From Eubacteriales bacterium (GTDB lineage Bacteria; Bacillota; Clostridia; Lachnospirales; Lachnospiraceae), in NCBI GenBank assembly GCA_030524225.1, contig JAUNGV010000026.1, forward strand, positions 1 to 32,479: 32,479 nucleotides of DNA, read 5' to 3'. Position numbers and translations under genes: made by a program. Of this stretch, positions 1 to 7,525 are shown piece by piece. Positions within the stretch are counted from its first letter, which is position 1. Each line of letters begins with the position of its first letter. The notes under the pieces are model-generated. The model ran no database searches. It was not told the DNA's origin and saw only the letters and a program-made list of their open reading frames with translations.

Positions 1-587
1 GGATTGACGCCGCTTTTTGGCGGCTGTTCCTGCGTACTCCCGTCCTTTGTTGCCGCAGGGGGCAGGAAGGAGGCGGGGCCGTAGTAGTCGATCACGGCGC
101 TGACGGCGCTGCTTTCCTCCAAACAGTCTCCGATTTCATACTGCGTCTGTCCGGCGGTGAGAGCGGTCATGGAGGCGAGATGGGCACCGGCGGATTCTCC
201 ACCCACGATCACGCGGCTCTTGTCGATTCCATAGACCTGCGCGTGCGCCCGCAGATAGCGGATCGCCTGTTTGGAATCTTCAAGCTGCGCGGGAAACGGC
301 GCACAGTTGGCGGTTCTGTATTCGATGCTGGCGACCACATATCCTTTTCTGGCAAAATTGGTCAGCCACGGAATGTGCGCGCCCCTTTCCATTGTCTGAT
401 ACGCGCCGCCGCAGATCCAGACGAGAAGCGGGAGCGGAGCGTGATCCGGCCGGAACGGGCAGAGCAGATCGAGCTTTAAATCCTTATACCGGTAGAAGGG
501 AAACCAGTAGGGCGTCTGGGAATAGGTGATTCCCTCGATCAGGGTGACGGGTGTTTCCTTTGTTTCGATGATACATTCTCTTCTCAT
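1..587 (-). CDS. Alpha/beta hydrolase (esterase/lipase family), 5' part only
   Basis: The reading frame opens at an ATG at 587 and runs off the left edge of the window; about 195 residues are visible. It looks like a serine hydrolase of the BD-FAE/carboxylesterase type, cytoplasmic, with no signal peptide. The nucleophile motif GGESAGAH is present with Ser132, inside the usual strand-turn-helix (RVIVGGESAGAHLASM). The oxyanion-hole loop that normally reads HGG reads WICGGAY (residues 57-63), so the His is replaced by Cys. A core strand ending in ASIEYR (86-91) fits the fold. The catalytic Asp and His lie beyond the window. A GGAG site 8 bases upstream supports the start. The gene is preceded by a structured leader repeat at 591-769 that recurs before the Nudix gene at 21700. 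The natural substrate cannot be read from the sequence; deacetylation of a sugar or glycan is possible given the neighbours. Confidence 0.85.
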   Translation of the reverse strand, partial: MRRECIIETKETPVTLIEGITYSQTPYWFPFYRYKDLKLDLLCPFRPDHAPLPLLVWICGGAYQTMERGAHIPWLTNFARKGYVVASIEYRTANCAPFPAQLEDSKQAIRYLRAHAQVYGIDKSRVIVGGESAGAHLASMTALTAGQTQYEIGDCLEESSAVSAVIDYYGPASFLPPAATKDGSTQEQPPKSGVN

Positions 588-590
588 AGC

Positions 591-769
591 TAATCTCCAT
601 TCCGGAGCGATTCTTGCGGCGGGCAATCCTCCCATTGCTGTCACGCTGAAGGCACATTTTCCTGAACTGCGGTCAGGAAGCGTCCTTCGCTGCGCTTGGT
701 CAAGGTCCGATTTGTGTCTGCCATCATCGAGATTTGTGACGCTCCGGAACAAATCTCGGGATTAAAAAT
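591..769 (-). repeat. Structured leader repeat, copy 1 (5' leader of the hydrolase)
   Basis: Read on the minus strand, this 179-bp stretch matches 21532-21696 on the plus strand over most of its length. It contains a hairpin with stem CGAGATTTGT / ACAAATCTCG, a second hairpin TTCCTGA / TCAGGAA, and a 3' end CTCCGGAATGGAGATTA in which CTCC can pair with the Shine-Dalgarno GGAG of the hydrolase. It ends 4 bases before the hydrolase ATG. Short ORFs on both copies translate to similar peptides, but this comes from DNA similarity and I do not believe they are proteins. Confidence 0.75.
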
Positions 770-1172
770 GTCGCCTTTCTGCGGGAAACGTATTCTCTCC
801 TTTTTCATTGTAGAAAAAGGAATGCTGCGGAAAAAGAACAAAACCGCACGATTCTGATACAATTCAGTGATCTGGTGAATTGCCTGTAATGAATGGTATT
901 ATTTTAGGAAAGAGAGCATTATATATGTCGGGGACTGATTCCTGCGGAACCTCCGAAAAGTGTCAATACTCATCGAAATCGTTGTTTTTTTACGGGCGGG
1001 ACTCTTTTAGACTAGAGACAGCAAAGAAAGACTGCGGAACAGGCAGGAAGGGACGGCTGGGGAAAGCCGGACAATTGCCGGAAAACCGGAAAAGACCGCG
1101 CAGAGGCAATGCGGGCGGGGCAGGAAGGAAGAGCCGCAGTCGGATACTACAGAACAGGAATGGAGGATCAGT
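770..1172. other. Intergenic region between divergent hydrolase and binding-protein genes
   Basis: No credible gene is seen. On the minus strand there is an AT-rich hairpin TCCTTTTTC / GAAAAAGGA (about 797-820) just upstream of the leader repeat, and a weak possible promoter (TTCACC, 17-base spacer, CAGAAT) near 850-880. On the plus strand an extended -10-like TGGTATTAT lies at 895-902 and a T-rich stretch at 982-991, neither with a convincing -35. Activation of the binding-protein gene by the response regulator at 2915-4501 would fit a weak core promoter. The last 100 bases are purine-rich and hold the ribosome-binding site. Confidence 0.4.
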
Positions 1173-2732
1173 ATGAAAAAGAGAGTGCTTGCTTTATTGC
1201 TTTCGGCGATGATGGCGGCAGGACTGGCAGGATGCGGCGGCTCGGAATCGGCAGGCGGCGCGGCACAGGCGGAGGACTCCGGGACAGCGGGCAGCGAAGC
1301 GTCCGCATCGGGAGGAGACGATTATTTTGAAGAGACACAGCATCTCGTCGTCGCCTTCCCGACCTTTGTCGGCGCACCGGTGGATCAGGATATGGTGACT
1401 GAGGAGATTAATAAGATCCTGCTGGAAAAGCACAATATCGAGATCGAGATGCGGATCAGTGATTCCGGCTCCTACAGCCAGTCGGTGACGCTGGCGCTGG
1501 CGGGAGGAGAGCAGATCGACGTGATCAGTTCGTTGTTCGTGACGTATCCGACTCTCGTCAATCAGGGCTATCTGATTGATCTGGAGGAGAACGACCTGCT
1601 GGCTGCTTACGGCGATGGAATCGTGGAGGCGATCGGGCAGGAATATGTGGAGATGTGCCGGGTGGGCGGCGTGCTCTATGCCATCCCGAACGGCCGTGAA
1701 TACGCCGGAGGCCGCGGCTGTATCGCGGTTGCCACAGAGTATCTGGACGGCATCGGCTACGAGGCGGCTTCGGACGAGGAGATTATCGAGATCACGGAGG
1801 AGGAGCTGGAGGATATCTTCGCGAGACTTCACGAGACGTATCCGGATCTGGAGGTCTATCGCCCGACGGCGAATGATCTGATGCAGCAGAGCGAGATGGA
1901 CCAGCTCGGCGGATCCAACTTCGGAGTGCTGACGGATTACGCGCAGGATCTGACGGTGCAGAATCTCTTTGAGAGCGATAATTACATGGAGTTCTGCAAA
2001 CGGGTCTACGAGTGGAACCAGAAGGGATATATCAGCAGGGATGCGGCGACCGATACGACGGCGGTGGGCTCTCTTGTCAAGGACGGCGTGCTGATGGCGT
2101 ATGGTACGAGTGGTAAGCCGGGTGTCAAGGCACAGGAGACTCTGGGCGATGGTCGCGATATGACGATCTTCCAGACGAAGGAGGACTTCCTTCCTTCCAG
2201 CGGCGCGGCCAGCTATCCGTGGGGCATTGCCTATACGACCGCGAATAAAGAGGCGGCGATGGTTCTGATGCGGGAGCTCTTTACGAATCCGGATCTGGCG
2301 GATCTCTTTATCTACGGCATCGAGGGCGTTCATTATGTCATTGACGAGGACGGACTTCTGGATACCTCGCAGGGTGAGAGAGCGGGCAATTACTCGACTC
2401 TGCCGTGGCTGTATTCGAACCAGTTCCTGAGCACGCCGACCGTCGGCAACAGCCCGGATCTCTGGGAAGAGATTCAGGAATTCAATGCGCAGGCTATCAA
2501 ATCGGAGGCGGCAGGCTTTGCCTTTGATACGACAGTAGTGACCACAGAGCTGGCAGCGGTGACGAATATTTACATTGAGTATCAGAAGAATCTGGAGTAC
2601 GGCTTCCTCGATCCGGAAGTCGGTATTGCGGAGATGAATGAGAAGATGATGGCGGCCGGCCTGCAGACGATTATCGACGAGAAGCAGAGACAGCTGGACG
2701 AGTGGGCGGCGTCCAGGGCAGACGGAACCTGA
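1173..2732 (+). CDS. Extracellular solute-binding lipoprotein of a carbohydrate ABC importer
   Basis: 519-residue lipoprotein that should capture a sugar or oligosaccharide outside the membrane and hand it to the permeases at 6509-8425. Residues 1-20 form a lipoprotein signal peptide with lipobox LAGC, and Cys21 is the predicted lipidated residue. It is followed by a Gly/Ala/Ser/Glu linker to about residue 50. The mature part has features of the family-1/LplA-type binding proteins that pair with LplB/YtcP permeases: GGEQIDVIS (strand plus hinge), a repeated GGVLYAIPNG motif, and the C-terminal stretch in which DPEVGIAEMNEKM leads into an IIDEKQRQLDEW helix, as in DUF3502-containing members. 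A GGAGG site 7 bases before the ATG supports the start. No ATPase is encoded nearby, so a shared multi-sugar ATPase (MsmK type) is inferred. The ligand is unknown. Confidence 0.9.
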   Translation: MKKRVLALLLSAMMAAGLAGCGGSESAGGAAQAEDSGTAGSEASASGGDDYFEETQHLVVAFPTFVGAPVDQDMVTEEINKILLEKHNIEIEMRISDSGSYSQSVTLALAGGEQIDVISSLFVTYPTLVNQGYLIDLEENDLLAAYGDGIVEAIGQEYVEMCRVGGVLYAIPNGREYAGGRGCIAVATEYLDGIGYEAASDEEIIEITEEELEDIFARLHETYPDLEVYRPTANDLMQQSEMDQLGGSNFGVLTDYAQDLTVQNLFESDNYMEFCKRVYEWNQKGYISRDAATDTTAVGSLVKDGVLMAYGTSGKPGVKAQETLGDGRDMTIFQTKEDFLPSSGAASYPWGIAYTTANKEAAMVLMRELFTNPDLADLFIYGIEGVHYVIDEDGLLDTSQGERAGNYSTLPWLYSNQFLSTPTVGNSPDLWEEIQEFNAQAIKSEAAGFAFDTTVVTTELAAVTNIYIEYQKNLEYGFLDPEVGIAEMNEKMMAAGLQTIIDEKQRQLDEWAASRADGT

Positions 2733-2806
2733 CCGGTACAGAAGTGGCAGGGAACCAGCAGACAGAGTACATCAATCAGGATAGGAAAATCAGGATAAAA
2801 AATAAG

Positions 2807-2860
2807 GAATCCCCTTTCAGAGACAGACGGTTTGCAGCCCGCTGTTCTGAAAGGGGATTC
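2807..2860 (-). terminator. Perfect 15-bp hairpin between convergent genes, terminator for the response regulator
   Basis: GAATCCCCTTTCAGA at 2807-2821 pairs perfectly with TCTGAAAGGGGATTC at 2846-2860, and the loop can extend the stem (ACAG with CTGT). On the minus strand the stem is followed by a T-rich tail (TTATTTTTTATCC), the expected form of an intrinsic terminator for the kinase/regulator operon. On the plus strand there is no T-tract, so termination of the binding-protein transcript here would be weaker. Confidence 0.8.
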
Positions 2861-2914
2861 TGCGCGTGGGAGCAGGCGGGGCAGAGGGAGACTCCTGCAG
2901 CCTCTGCGCTGTTC

Positions 2915-4501
2915 CTATCCCCGGAATTCCCGCGGGGTTATGCCGGTGAAGTTCTTGAACTGCCGGGAAAAATAGGAGATATTCTGGAAGCCGCAGGAGA
3001 TCGCGATGTCCCAGATATTCATATCCGTCTGGAGGAGCAGGCGCTTCGCCTCCTCGATTCTCTCGTGGATGACGTAGTTGGTCAGAGAGTAGCCGGTCTC
3101 GTTCTTGAACAGGTGAGAGAGGTAATCCGGCGTCAGGTAGACCATCGAGGCCAGCGATTCACGGCTGAGCTTTTCGGAGAGATGTTCCCTGATGTATGTG
3201 CGCACGAGAACGACGGTATCGTCCTGGCTGCGGGCGTTGGCGGCGCAGTCGGCGTAGAGCGTGAGCGCCCGCGCGGTGAAGTCCTGCAGACTGTGGAAGG
3301 AGGAGACGACCTGTTCCTCCGACTGAGAGAACGCTCTGGCGCGAAAGGCGGGGAGCGCGGCGGGAAAGGACTGCTCCATGGAAGAGAGCAAAAGGTGCAG
3401 GAAACCGTGATAGAACGCAATCAGGGAATTTCTGGTCGCCGTGCCGGAATGCTGCATGGAATTGAGCAAAATGTCGCACTCTGACCGGAGCTGTTCGTAG
3501 CGGCGGCTCATCAGATACTCCCGCCAGCGCGGTTCCTCGGAGCCGAGGGCGTCGGTATGGCTGTCGGAGGACAGAGCGCCCGCGGATTCCGCAAGATCAA
3601 AGACGTGGTTTTCCAGCGAGACGTTCCGGTACGCCTTTTCCAGAAGCAGGCGGAGCTGCTGCGGCGCGGAGGCCATACCGCAGGTGGAGGAGGCGATATA
3701 ATAGTTGAAGCTGTGGGGATAGTGGGAGGTGTAATCGTCAAAGGACTTCCTGCAGTGTGCGGCCAGAGCGGAGCGGCTGCGTCCTCCCGCGGGAAGGGGC
3801 AGCAGATAGCAGTAGTGATCGAGGCGGATCATGACGGGGATTTCCTCCGGCTGGAAATAGTATTCGTAGCAGATATTTTTGAGGGTGAATTCAAAAAGGG
3901 AGAGGCTGTTATCGAGGGACTCCTTGGCGTTGTACTGAACGAGGAGAAGCAGGTACTCCTCATCGACGAGATCGACATTTAAGTTGCGGCGCTTTAACTC
4001 CGTGACAATTTCCTCGGGCTTGGTGCCGATGATGCCGGCGGCCAGGTCCATCCAGAACAGCTCGTACAGGGACTGCTGGCTCTCCTGCCAGTAGACAGCC
4101 TGTTCGCTGCTGAGTCTGACGCTGTTGCGCTCTTCATATAGTTGTACAGCTTTGGAAACAGCGGCGAGGAGCTGTTCCTGATCCACCGGTTTTAGGAGAT
4201 AGTCGATGCTGGAGAGTTTCATGGCGGTGGAAATATACTCGAATTTGGCGAAGGCGGTCAGATAGATGCAGATCGTATCCAGTCCGCTCTCCCGGATGTG
4301 ATCGAGCAGCTGCAGTCCGCTGCCGCCGGGCATCTCAATGTCGCAGATCATGACGGAAACCGGATGGGAGGCGAAGTAATCGAGGGCCTGCGCCATACTG
4401 TAGGCGCAGTGGATCTCTTCGAAGCAGTCGGTATTCTGTTCGATCTTGCGGCGGGTGCTCTCCGCGCTGTAATATTCGTCGTCTACAATCAGGAGTGTCA
4501 T
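2915..4501 (-). CDS. Response regulator, YesN/AraC family
   Basis: 528-residue cytoplasmic transcription factor. Residues 1-125 are a CheY-like receiver with the acidic pair Asp7/Asp8, phospho-acceptor Asp54 (ICDIEMPGGSG), Thr82 and Lys104 (LLKPV), all intact. A long middle region of about 280 residues has no motif I recognise, as is usual for YesN-type regulators. The C-terminal ~100 residues are a double helix-turn-helix AraC domain ending in FKNFTGITPREFRG, with the conserved second-helix pattern SYFSRQFKN. The start codon overlaps the stop of the kinase gene upstream (ATGA, 4498-4501), so the two are translationally coupled. The likely target is the surrounding importer: the binding-protein gene and the divergent permease operon. 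Long family members of this size are common in Lachnospiraceae sugar loci. Confidence 0.93.
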   Translation of the reverse strand: MTLLIVDDEYYSAESTRRKIEQNTDCFEEIHCAYSMAQALDYFASHPVSVMICDIEMPGGSGLQLLDHIRESGLDTICIYLTAFAKFEYISTAMKLSSIDYLLKPVDQEQLLAAVSKAVQLYEERNSVRLSSEQAVYWQESQQSLYELFWMDLAAGIIGTKPEEIVTELKRRNLNVDLVDEEYLLLLVQYNAKESLDNSLSLFEFTLKNICYEYYFQPEEIPVMIRLDHYCYLLPLPAGGRSRSALAAHCRKSFDDYTSHYPHSFNYYIASSTCGMASAPQQLRLLLEKAYRNVSLENHVFDLAESAGALSSDSHTDALGSEEPRWREYLMSRRYEQLRSECDILLNSMQHSGTATRNSLIAFYHGFLHLLLSSMEQSFPAALPAFRARAFSQSEEQVVSSFHSLQDFTARALTLYADCAANARSQDDTVVLVRTYIREHLSEKLSRESLASMVYLTPDYLSHLFKNETGYSLTNYVIHERIEEAKRLLLQTDMNIWDIAISCGFQNISYFSRQFKNFTGITPREFRG

Positions 4502-6207
4502 AAGCGGTATACCTCGTAGGGAATTGTAATGGTGATCTGCGCGCCTGCACCCGGTCTGTTGCAGAAGGAGAAGGAGGCGGTATCGAAAATCTGCCGGGTG
4601 CGCCGGAGCGTATTGGCGATACCGATGTGCCCGCCTGTGCTCTCGAAGGTTCGGGAGAAATTCTGGAACAGCTGCAGAACCTCTTCGGAATAGCCCTTGC
4701 CGTTGTCCCAGAGCACGATGCGCAGGCAGGACGGGGACGACGAAGCAGGAAGGTCAGAGGGCAGGGCGCTCACCTCAATGAAGATCTCCAGCAGCTGCCC
4801 CATGGAAACGCTGTATTTGACCGAGTTTTCCACGAAATTCAGGATCATCAGCGGTACCACGACGGCGTCCTCCGCCTCTTTCGGACAGGACAGAGAGAGG
4901 GAGAGGCTGTTCGGATAGCGGATGGAGGAGAGACGGATGTAGTTTTCCACGAGAGAGAGCTCCTCCCGCAGAGAGACTGTCTGACCGGAGGAGAGGACGT
5001 AGCGGAGATGGTTGCTCAGGCTCCGCAGCATATCCTGTGCCAGCTTCAGTTCATTGCAGTCCGTCAGCTGGTAGGCGGTATTCAGACAGTTGATCATAAA
5101 ATGCGGCGTGATCTGCTGTTTGAGGAACTGGACTTCCAGATCGCTGCGCAGGAGCTTCTGCTCATACACATCGATTTTCAGATTTTTGATTTCGGAGACC
5201 ATGTTGTTGTAGGTGTCCGTCATGGTGCGAAATTCCGGCAGCTGGTGCACCTCTGTGATCCTGTTGTCCAGATTGCCGGCAGAGAGCTCGCGCAGCGCGT
5301 TCGTGATCGCCGTGACCGGGCGCAGGACGTTCAGCTGGAAAAAGAGCGCCATGCCGAGCCAGAGCAGGAAGACGAACAGGACCGTCGGGATAAAGACGTA
5401 GGCCAGGGAGCTGCGCAGATAGGAGATCTCAGCGTAGGGAACGGTGCGAATAAGGCTGTATGGCCCCGCATCGAGAGGCTGTGCGACGATAATCATGCGC
5501 TCCCCGTCTATCCGGTCAATGGAGTAGGAATCCGCGCCGGGAAGGGTGATCGTGACGGGAGAGGCGATATTCTCCAGAAGCTGCCCGCTGTCATCGCTCA
5601 GATAAACCGAGCTGCGTTCGTCGTCGCCGTTTGTGACAGAGCGCAGCAGCGTGTCGATGCTGACGACGGCTCCGATGTAGCGCTCTCCGCTCTTTAAATA
5701 CTTGATGAGATAGAAGACGTCGCCGGAGCGGACGAGATTCCAGTGCGAGGGGCGGGCCTGCTGTTCAATCGCCGTGCGGGAAACCTGGCGCATGGAGGCG
5801 TAGACTTCATTGTTGGCGAGGGCTGCAATATAGAGGTCGCTTCCGGGAAGGTAGCAGAACAGTGCGTTGGCCTCGTAGTCGGACAGGGAATTGGAGAAGT
5901 AGCGGTTCAGCGTCTGCACAGCGGGGTAGAAGTCCCAGTCGGATTCCTGCAGATAGCTCAGGCTGATGAAGCTGCCGTTTTCGGTCAGCAGCGTATAGAG
6001 CCATGCGTCCAGGCGGGACAGTTCCTTGTCGATCTGTTTCTCGTAGAGAACAGCGGTGTCCTGGGTGTTCCGGTAGACACGGTTTCTCAGGATGCGCAGG
6101 GCCGCAGTGTTGTAATAGGAAATAACCAGAAAAAGAAAGGTCAGGATCAGAAGGAGAAAGAGGAGCGTCAGTTTTCTCAGGGACAGCGTTCGCAGAAATT
6201 TCTTCAT
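4498..6207 (-). CDS. Sensor histidine kinase, YesM type (HPK7/LytS-like)
   Basis: 569-residue membrane sensor for the response regulator at 2915-4501. TM1 spans about residues 13-33, an extracellular sensing domain 35-268, TM2 about 269-291 and a HAMP linker about 292-345. The phospho-acceptor is His369 in the His_kinase motif QQITPHFMINCLN (the family usually reads NPHFLYNTL), followed by an ATPase domain with N-box NFVENSVKYS (Asn461), DNGKGYSEE (G1) and GGHIGIANTL (G2). The frame extends ten codons further to a TTG at 6237, but the ATG at 6207 is preceded at good distance by GGAAGG, so I start there. The extracellular domain probably senses a glycan directly or through the binding protein; the sequence does not show which. 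Confidence 0.93.
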   Translation of the reverse strand: MKKFLRTLSLRKLTLLFLLLILTFLFLVISYYNTAALRILRNRVYRNTQDTAVLYEKQIDKELSRLDAWLYTLLTENGSFISLSYLQESDWDFYPAVQTLNRYFSNSLSDYEANALFCYLPGSDLYIAALANNEVYASMRQVSRTAIEQQARPSHWNLVRSGDVFYLIKYLKSGERYIGAVVSIDTLLRSVTNGDDERSSVYLSDDSGQLLENIASPVTITLPGADSYSIDRIDGERMIIVAQPLDAGPYSLIRTVPYAEISYLRSSLAYVFIPTVLFVFLLWLGMALFFQLNVLRPVTAITNALRELSAGNLDNRITEVHQLPEFRTMTDTYNNMVSEIKNLKIDVYEQKLLRSDLEVQFLKQQITPHFMINCLNTAYQLTDCNELKLAQDMLRSLSNHLRYVLSSGQTVSLREELSLVENYIRLSSIRYPNSLSLSLSCPKEAEDAVVVPLMILNFVENSVKYSVSMGQLLEIFIEVSALPSDLPASSSPSCLRIVLWDNGKGYSEEVLQLFQNFSRTFESTGGHIGIANTLRRTRQIFDTASFSFCNRPGAGAQITITIPYEVYRL

Positions 6208-6340
6208 GTTTGTTATCCTTCCTTTCGCTTCACGCAAGGCACAAACAAGTTATGAAAAATCCGCGTTATTTTTCACTCTTCTTCTATGCCGCGTCGCCGC
6301 ATCGGAGACGGCAGAATTTTCCCGCGCGGCAGATAATCAT

Positions 6341-6370
6341 ACTATACCGGAAGTGTGCGGGATAATGCAA
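6341..6370 (-). promoter_or_regulatory. Predicted sigma-A promoter of the kinase/regulator operon
   Basis: On the minus strand, TTGCAT (-35, 6370-6365), an 18-base spacer and TATAGT (-10, 6346-6341) match the sigma-A consensus at 4/6 and 5/6 positions. Transcription would start about 130 bases before the kinase ATG. Confidence 0.55.
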
Positions 6371-6412
6371 GAGTACCCCTGTTTTGTTCTTTTTTGGAAA
6401 AAGAGGCGAAAT

Positions 6413-6418
6413 TATAAT
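6413..6418 (+). promoter_or_regulatory. Consensus -10 box of the permease operon
   Basis: A perfect TATAAT lies 90 bases before the permease start. At the expected -35 position there is only a T-run (6390-6395), no TTGACA-like box, which is typical of promoters that need an activator such as the YesN-type regulator encoded next door. Confidence 0.5.
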
Positions 6419-6476
6419 GAGTACATCCGAACAATACTTGCGAAGCGGCGGATCAAAACAGGATCCGGCGCAAAAA

Positions 6477-6493
6477 AGAGCGAAGAACGCTCT
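6477..6493 (+). promoter_or_regulatory. Hairpin directly upstream of the permease Shine-Dalgarno site
   Basis: AGAGCG / CGCTCT form a 6-bp stem with a 5-base loop, then GATA, then GGGAGG. The same architecture with a covarying base pair occurs before the esterase gene at 8640-8656, where the linker is GACA. Confidence 0.5.
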
Positions 6494-6508
6494 GATAGGG
6501 AGGGAACT

Positions 6509-7462
6509 ATGGCGAGGGAGAGAACAATCACTGCGACGAAGGAAAAGCCGAAGAGGAGCTGGAAGCAGTTTAAGCGGTACATACCGGTCTATCTGCTCAT
6601 GCTGCCGGGGCTGATTTATCTGTTTATCAACAACTATATGCCGCTGCCCGGGCTGGTGGTGGCCTTCAAACAGTACAATGCGAGAAAAGGCATCTACGGG
6701 AGCGACTGGGTTGGCTTCAAGAATTTTGAGTATCTCTTTGCAACGGATGACGCATGGATTATCACGAGAAATACGATTCTCTACAATACGGCGTTTATCA
6801 TCGTGAATACTGTGCTGGCGATTGCGGTGGCGATTATTCTGAGCGAGCTGTGGGGGAAGGCCAAGAACTTTTATCAGAGCGCGATCCTGCTGCCGTATCT
6901 GATCTCCTCCGTTATCATCGGCTATCTGGTCTTTGCTTTTTTCAGTGTGGAGAACGGATTCGTGAATAACGCAATTCTCCCGCTTTTTGGCAAAGAGGCG
7001 GTCAGCTGGTATTCGGAACCGAAGTACTGGCCGTTTATCATTGTTTTTGTCGCGGCGTGGAAGTCGGTGGGATATAACTGTATTATTTATCTCTCGACGT
7101 TGCTGGGCTTTGACCGCGCATTCTATGAGTCGGCGCAGATCGACGGGGCGACGAAACTGCAGCAGATCCGGTTTATTACGCTGCCGCTCTTAAAGCCCAC
7201 TGTGATTATGCTGACGCTGATGGCAGTCGGACGGATTTTCTATTCGGACTTCGGACTCTTCTATCAGGTACCGATGAATCAGGGAGCGCTGTACGCGACG
7301 ACGCAGACCATTGATACCTATGTGTACCGGGGACTGCTGCAGCTGGGCAATATTTCCATGTCGGCGGCGGCCGGCGTATACCAGTCTATTATAGGCTTCG
7401 TTCTGATTCTGGCGGCAAACCTTCTGGTGAGAAAACTCGATAAGGATTCGGCGCTCTGGTAA
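6509..7462 (+). CDS. Carbohydrate ABC transporter permease, LplB type (first subunit)
   Basis: 317-residue inner-membrane subunit of a binding-protein-dependent sugar importer. A short basic cytoplasmic N-terminus (RSWKQFKRY) leads into about six membrane segments, the first being VYLLMLPGLIYLFINNY. The EAA loop that docks the ATPase is present: FYESAQIDGATKLQQIRFITLPLL, with the Gly-Ala at its centre. The motif WVGFKNFEYLF after the first membrane segment is typical of LplB/YteP-like permeases. The start at 6509 is chosen because GGGAGGG lies 4 bases upstream; the frame is open back to 6206 but without a usable site. The partner permease follows after 63 bases and the cognate binding protein is most likely the product of 1173-2732, on the far side of the regulator genes. 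Confidence 0.92.
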   Translation: MARERTITATKEKPKRSWKQFKRYIPVYLLMLPGLIYLFINNYMPLPGLVVAFKQYNARKGIYGSDWVGFKNFEYLFATDDAWIITRNTILYNTAFIIVNTVLAIAVAIILSELWGKAKNFYQSAILLPYLISSVIIGYLVFAFFSVENGFVNNAILPLFGKEAVSWYSEPKYWPFIIVFVAAWKSVGYNCIIYLSTLLGFDRAFYESAQIDGATKLQQIRFITLPLLKPTVIMLTLMAVGRIFYSDFGLFYQVPMNQGALYATTQTIDTYVYRGLLQLGNISMSAAAGVYQSIIGFVLILAANLLVRKLDKDSALW

Positions 7463-7525
7463 GAGGTGTTCCGGGTGAAGAATGAGTATATAAAAGGTAT
7501 ATAAAAATAGTGGGAGAAATTGACT

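Larger units (their letters stand above)
6208..6508. other. Divergent control region between kinase and permease genes
   Basis: This 301-base spacer separates the leftward kinase/regulator operon from the rightward permease operon. It holds a leftward promoter (6341-6370), a rightward -10 (6413-6418) and a hairpin just before the permease ribosome-binding site (6477-6493). No gene is seen. The long open frame that runs through it from 6206 is an upstream extension of the permease frame without a ribosome-binding site. Confidence 0.6.

Noticed and set aside
641-862. 73-codon minus-strand frame similar to a 69-codon frame at 21452-21661
   Set aside because: The similarity is that of the structured leader repeat at the DNA level; changes keep base pairing rather than codons, and neither frame has a good ribosome-binding site.
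1194-2333. 379-codon frame antisense to the binding-protein gene
   Set aside because: GC-rich shadow of a real gene; Arg/His-rich, no family motif, and the plus strand encodes a clear lipoprotein.
2702-3484. Plus-strand frame of 260 codons overlapping the end of the binding protein and the response regulator
   Set aside because: It crosses the terminator hairpin and is antisense to the AraC domain of the regulator; no ribosome-binding site.
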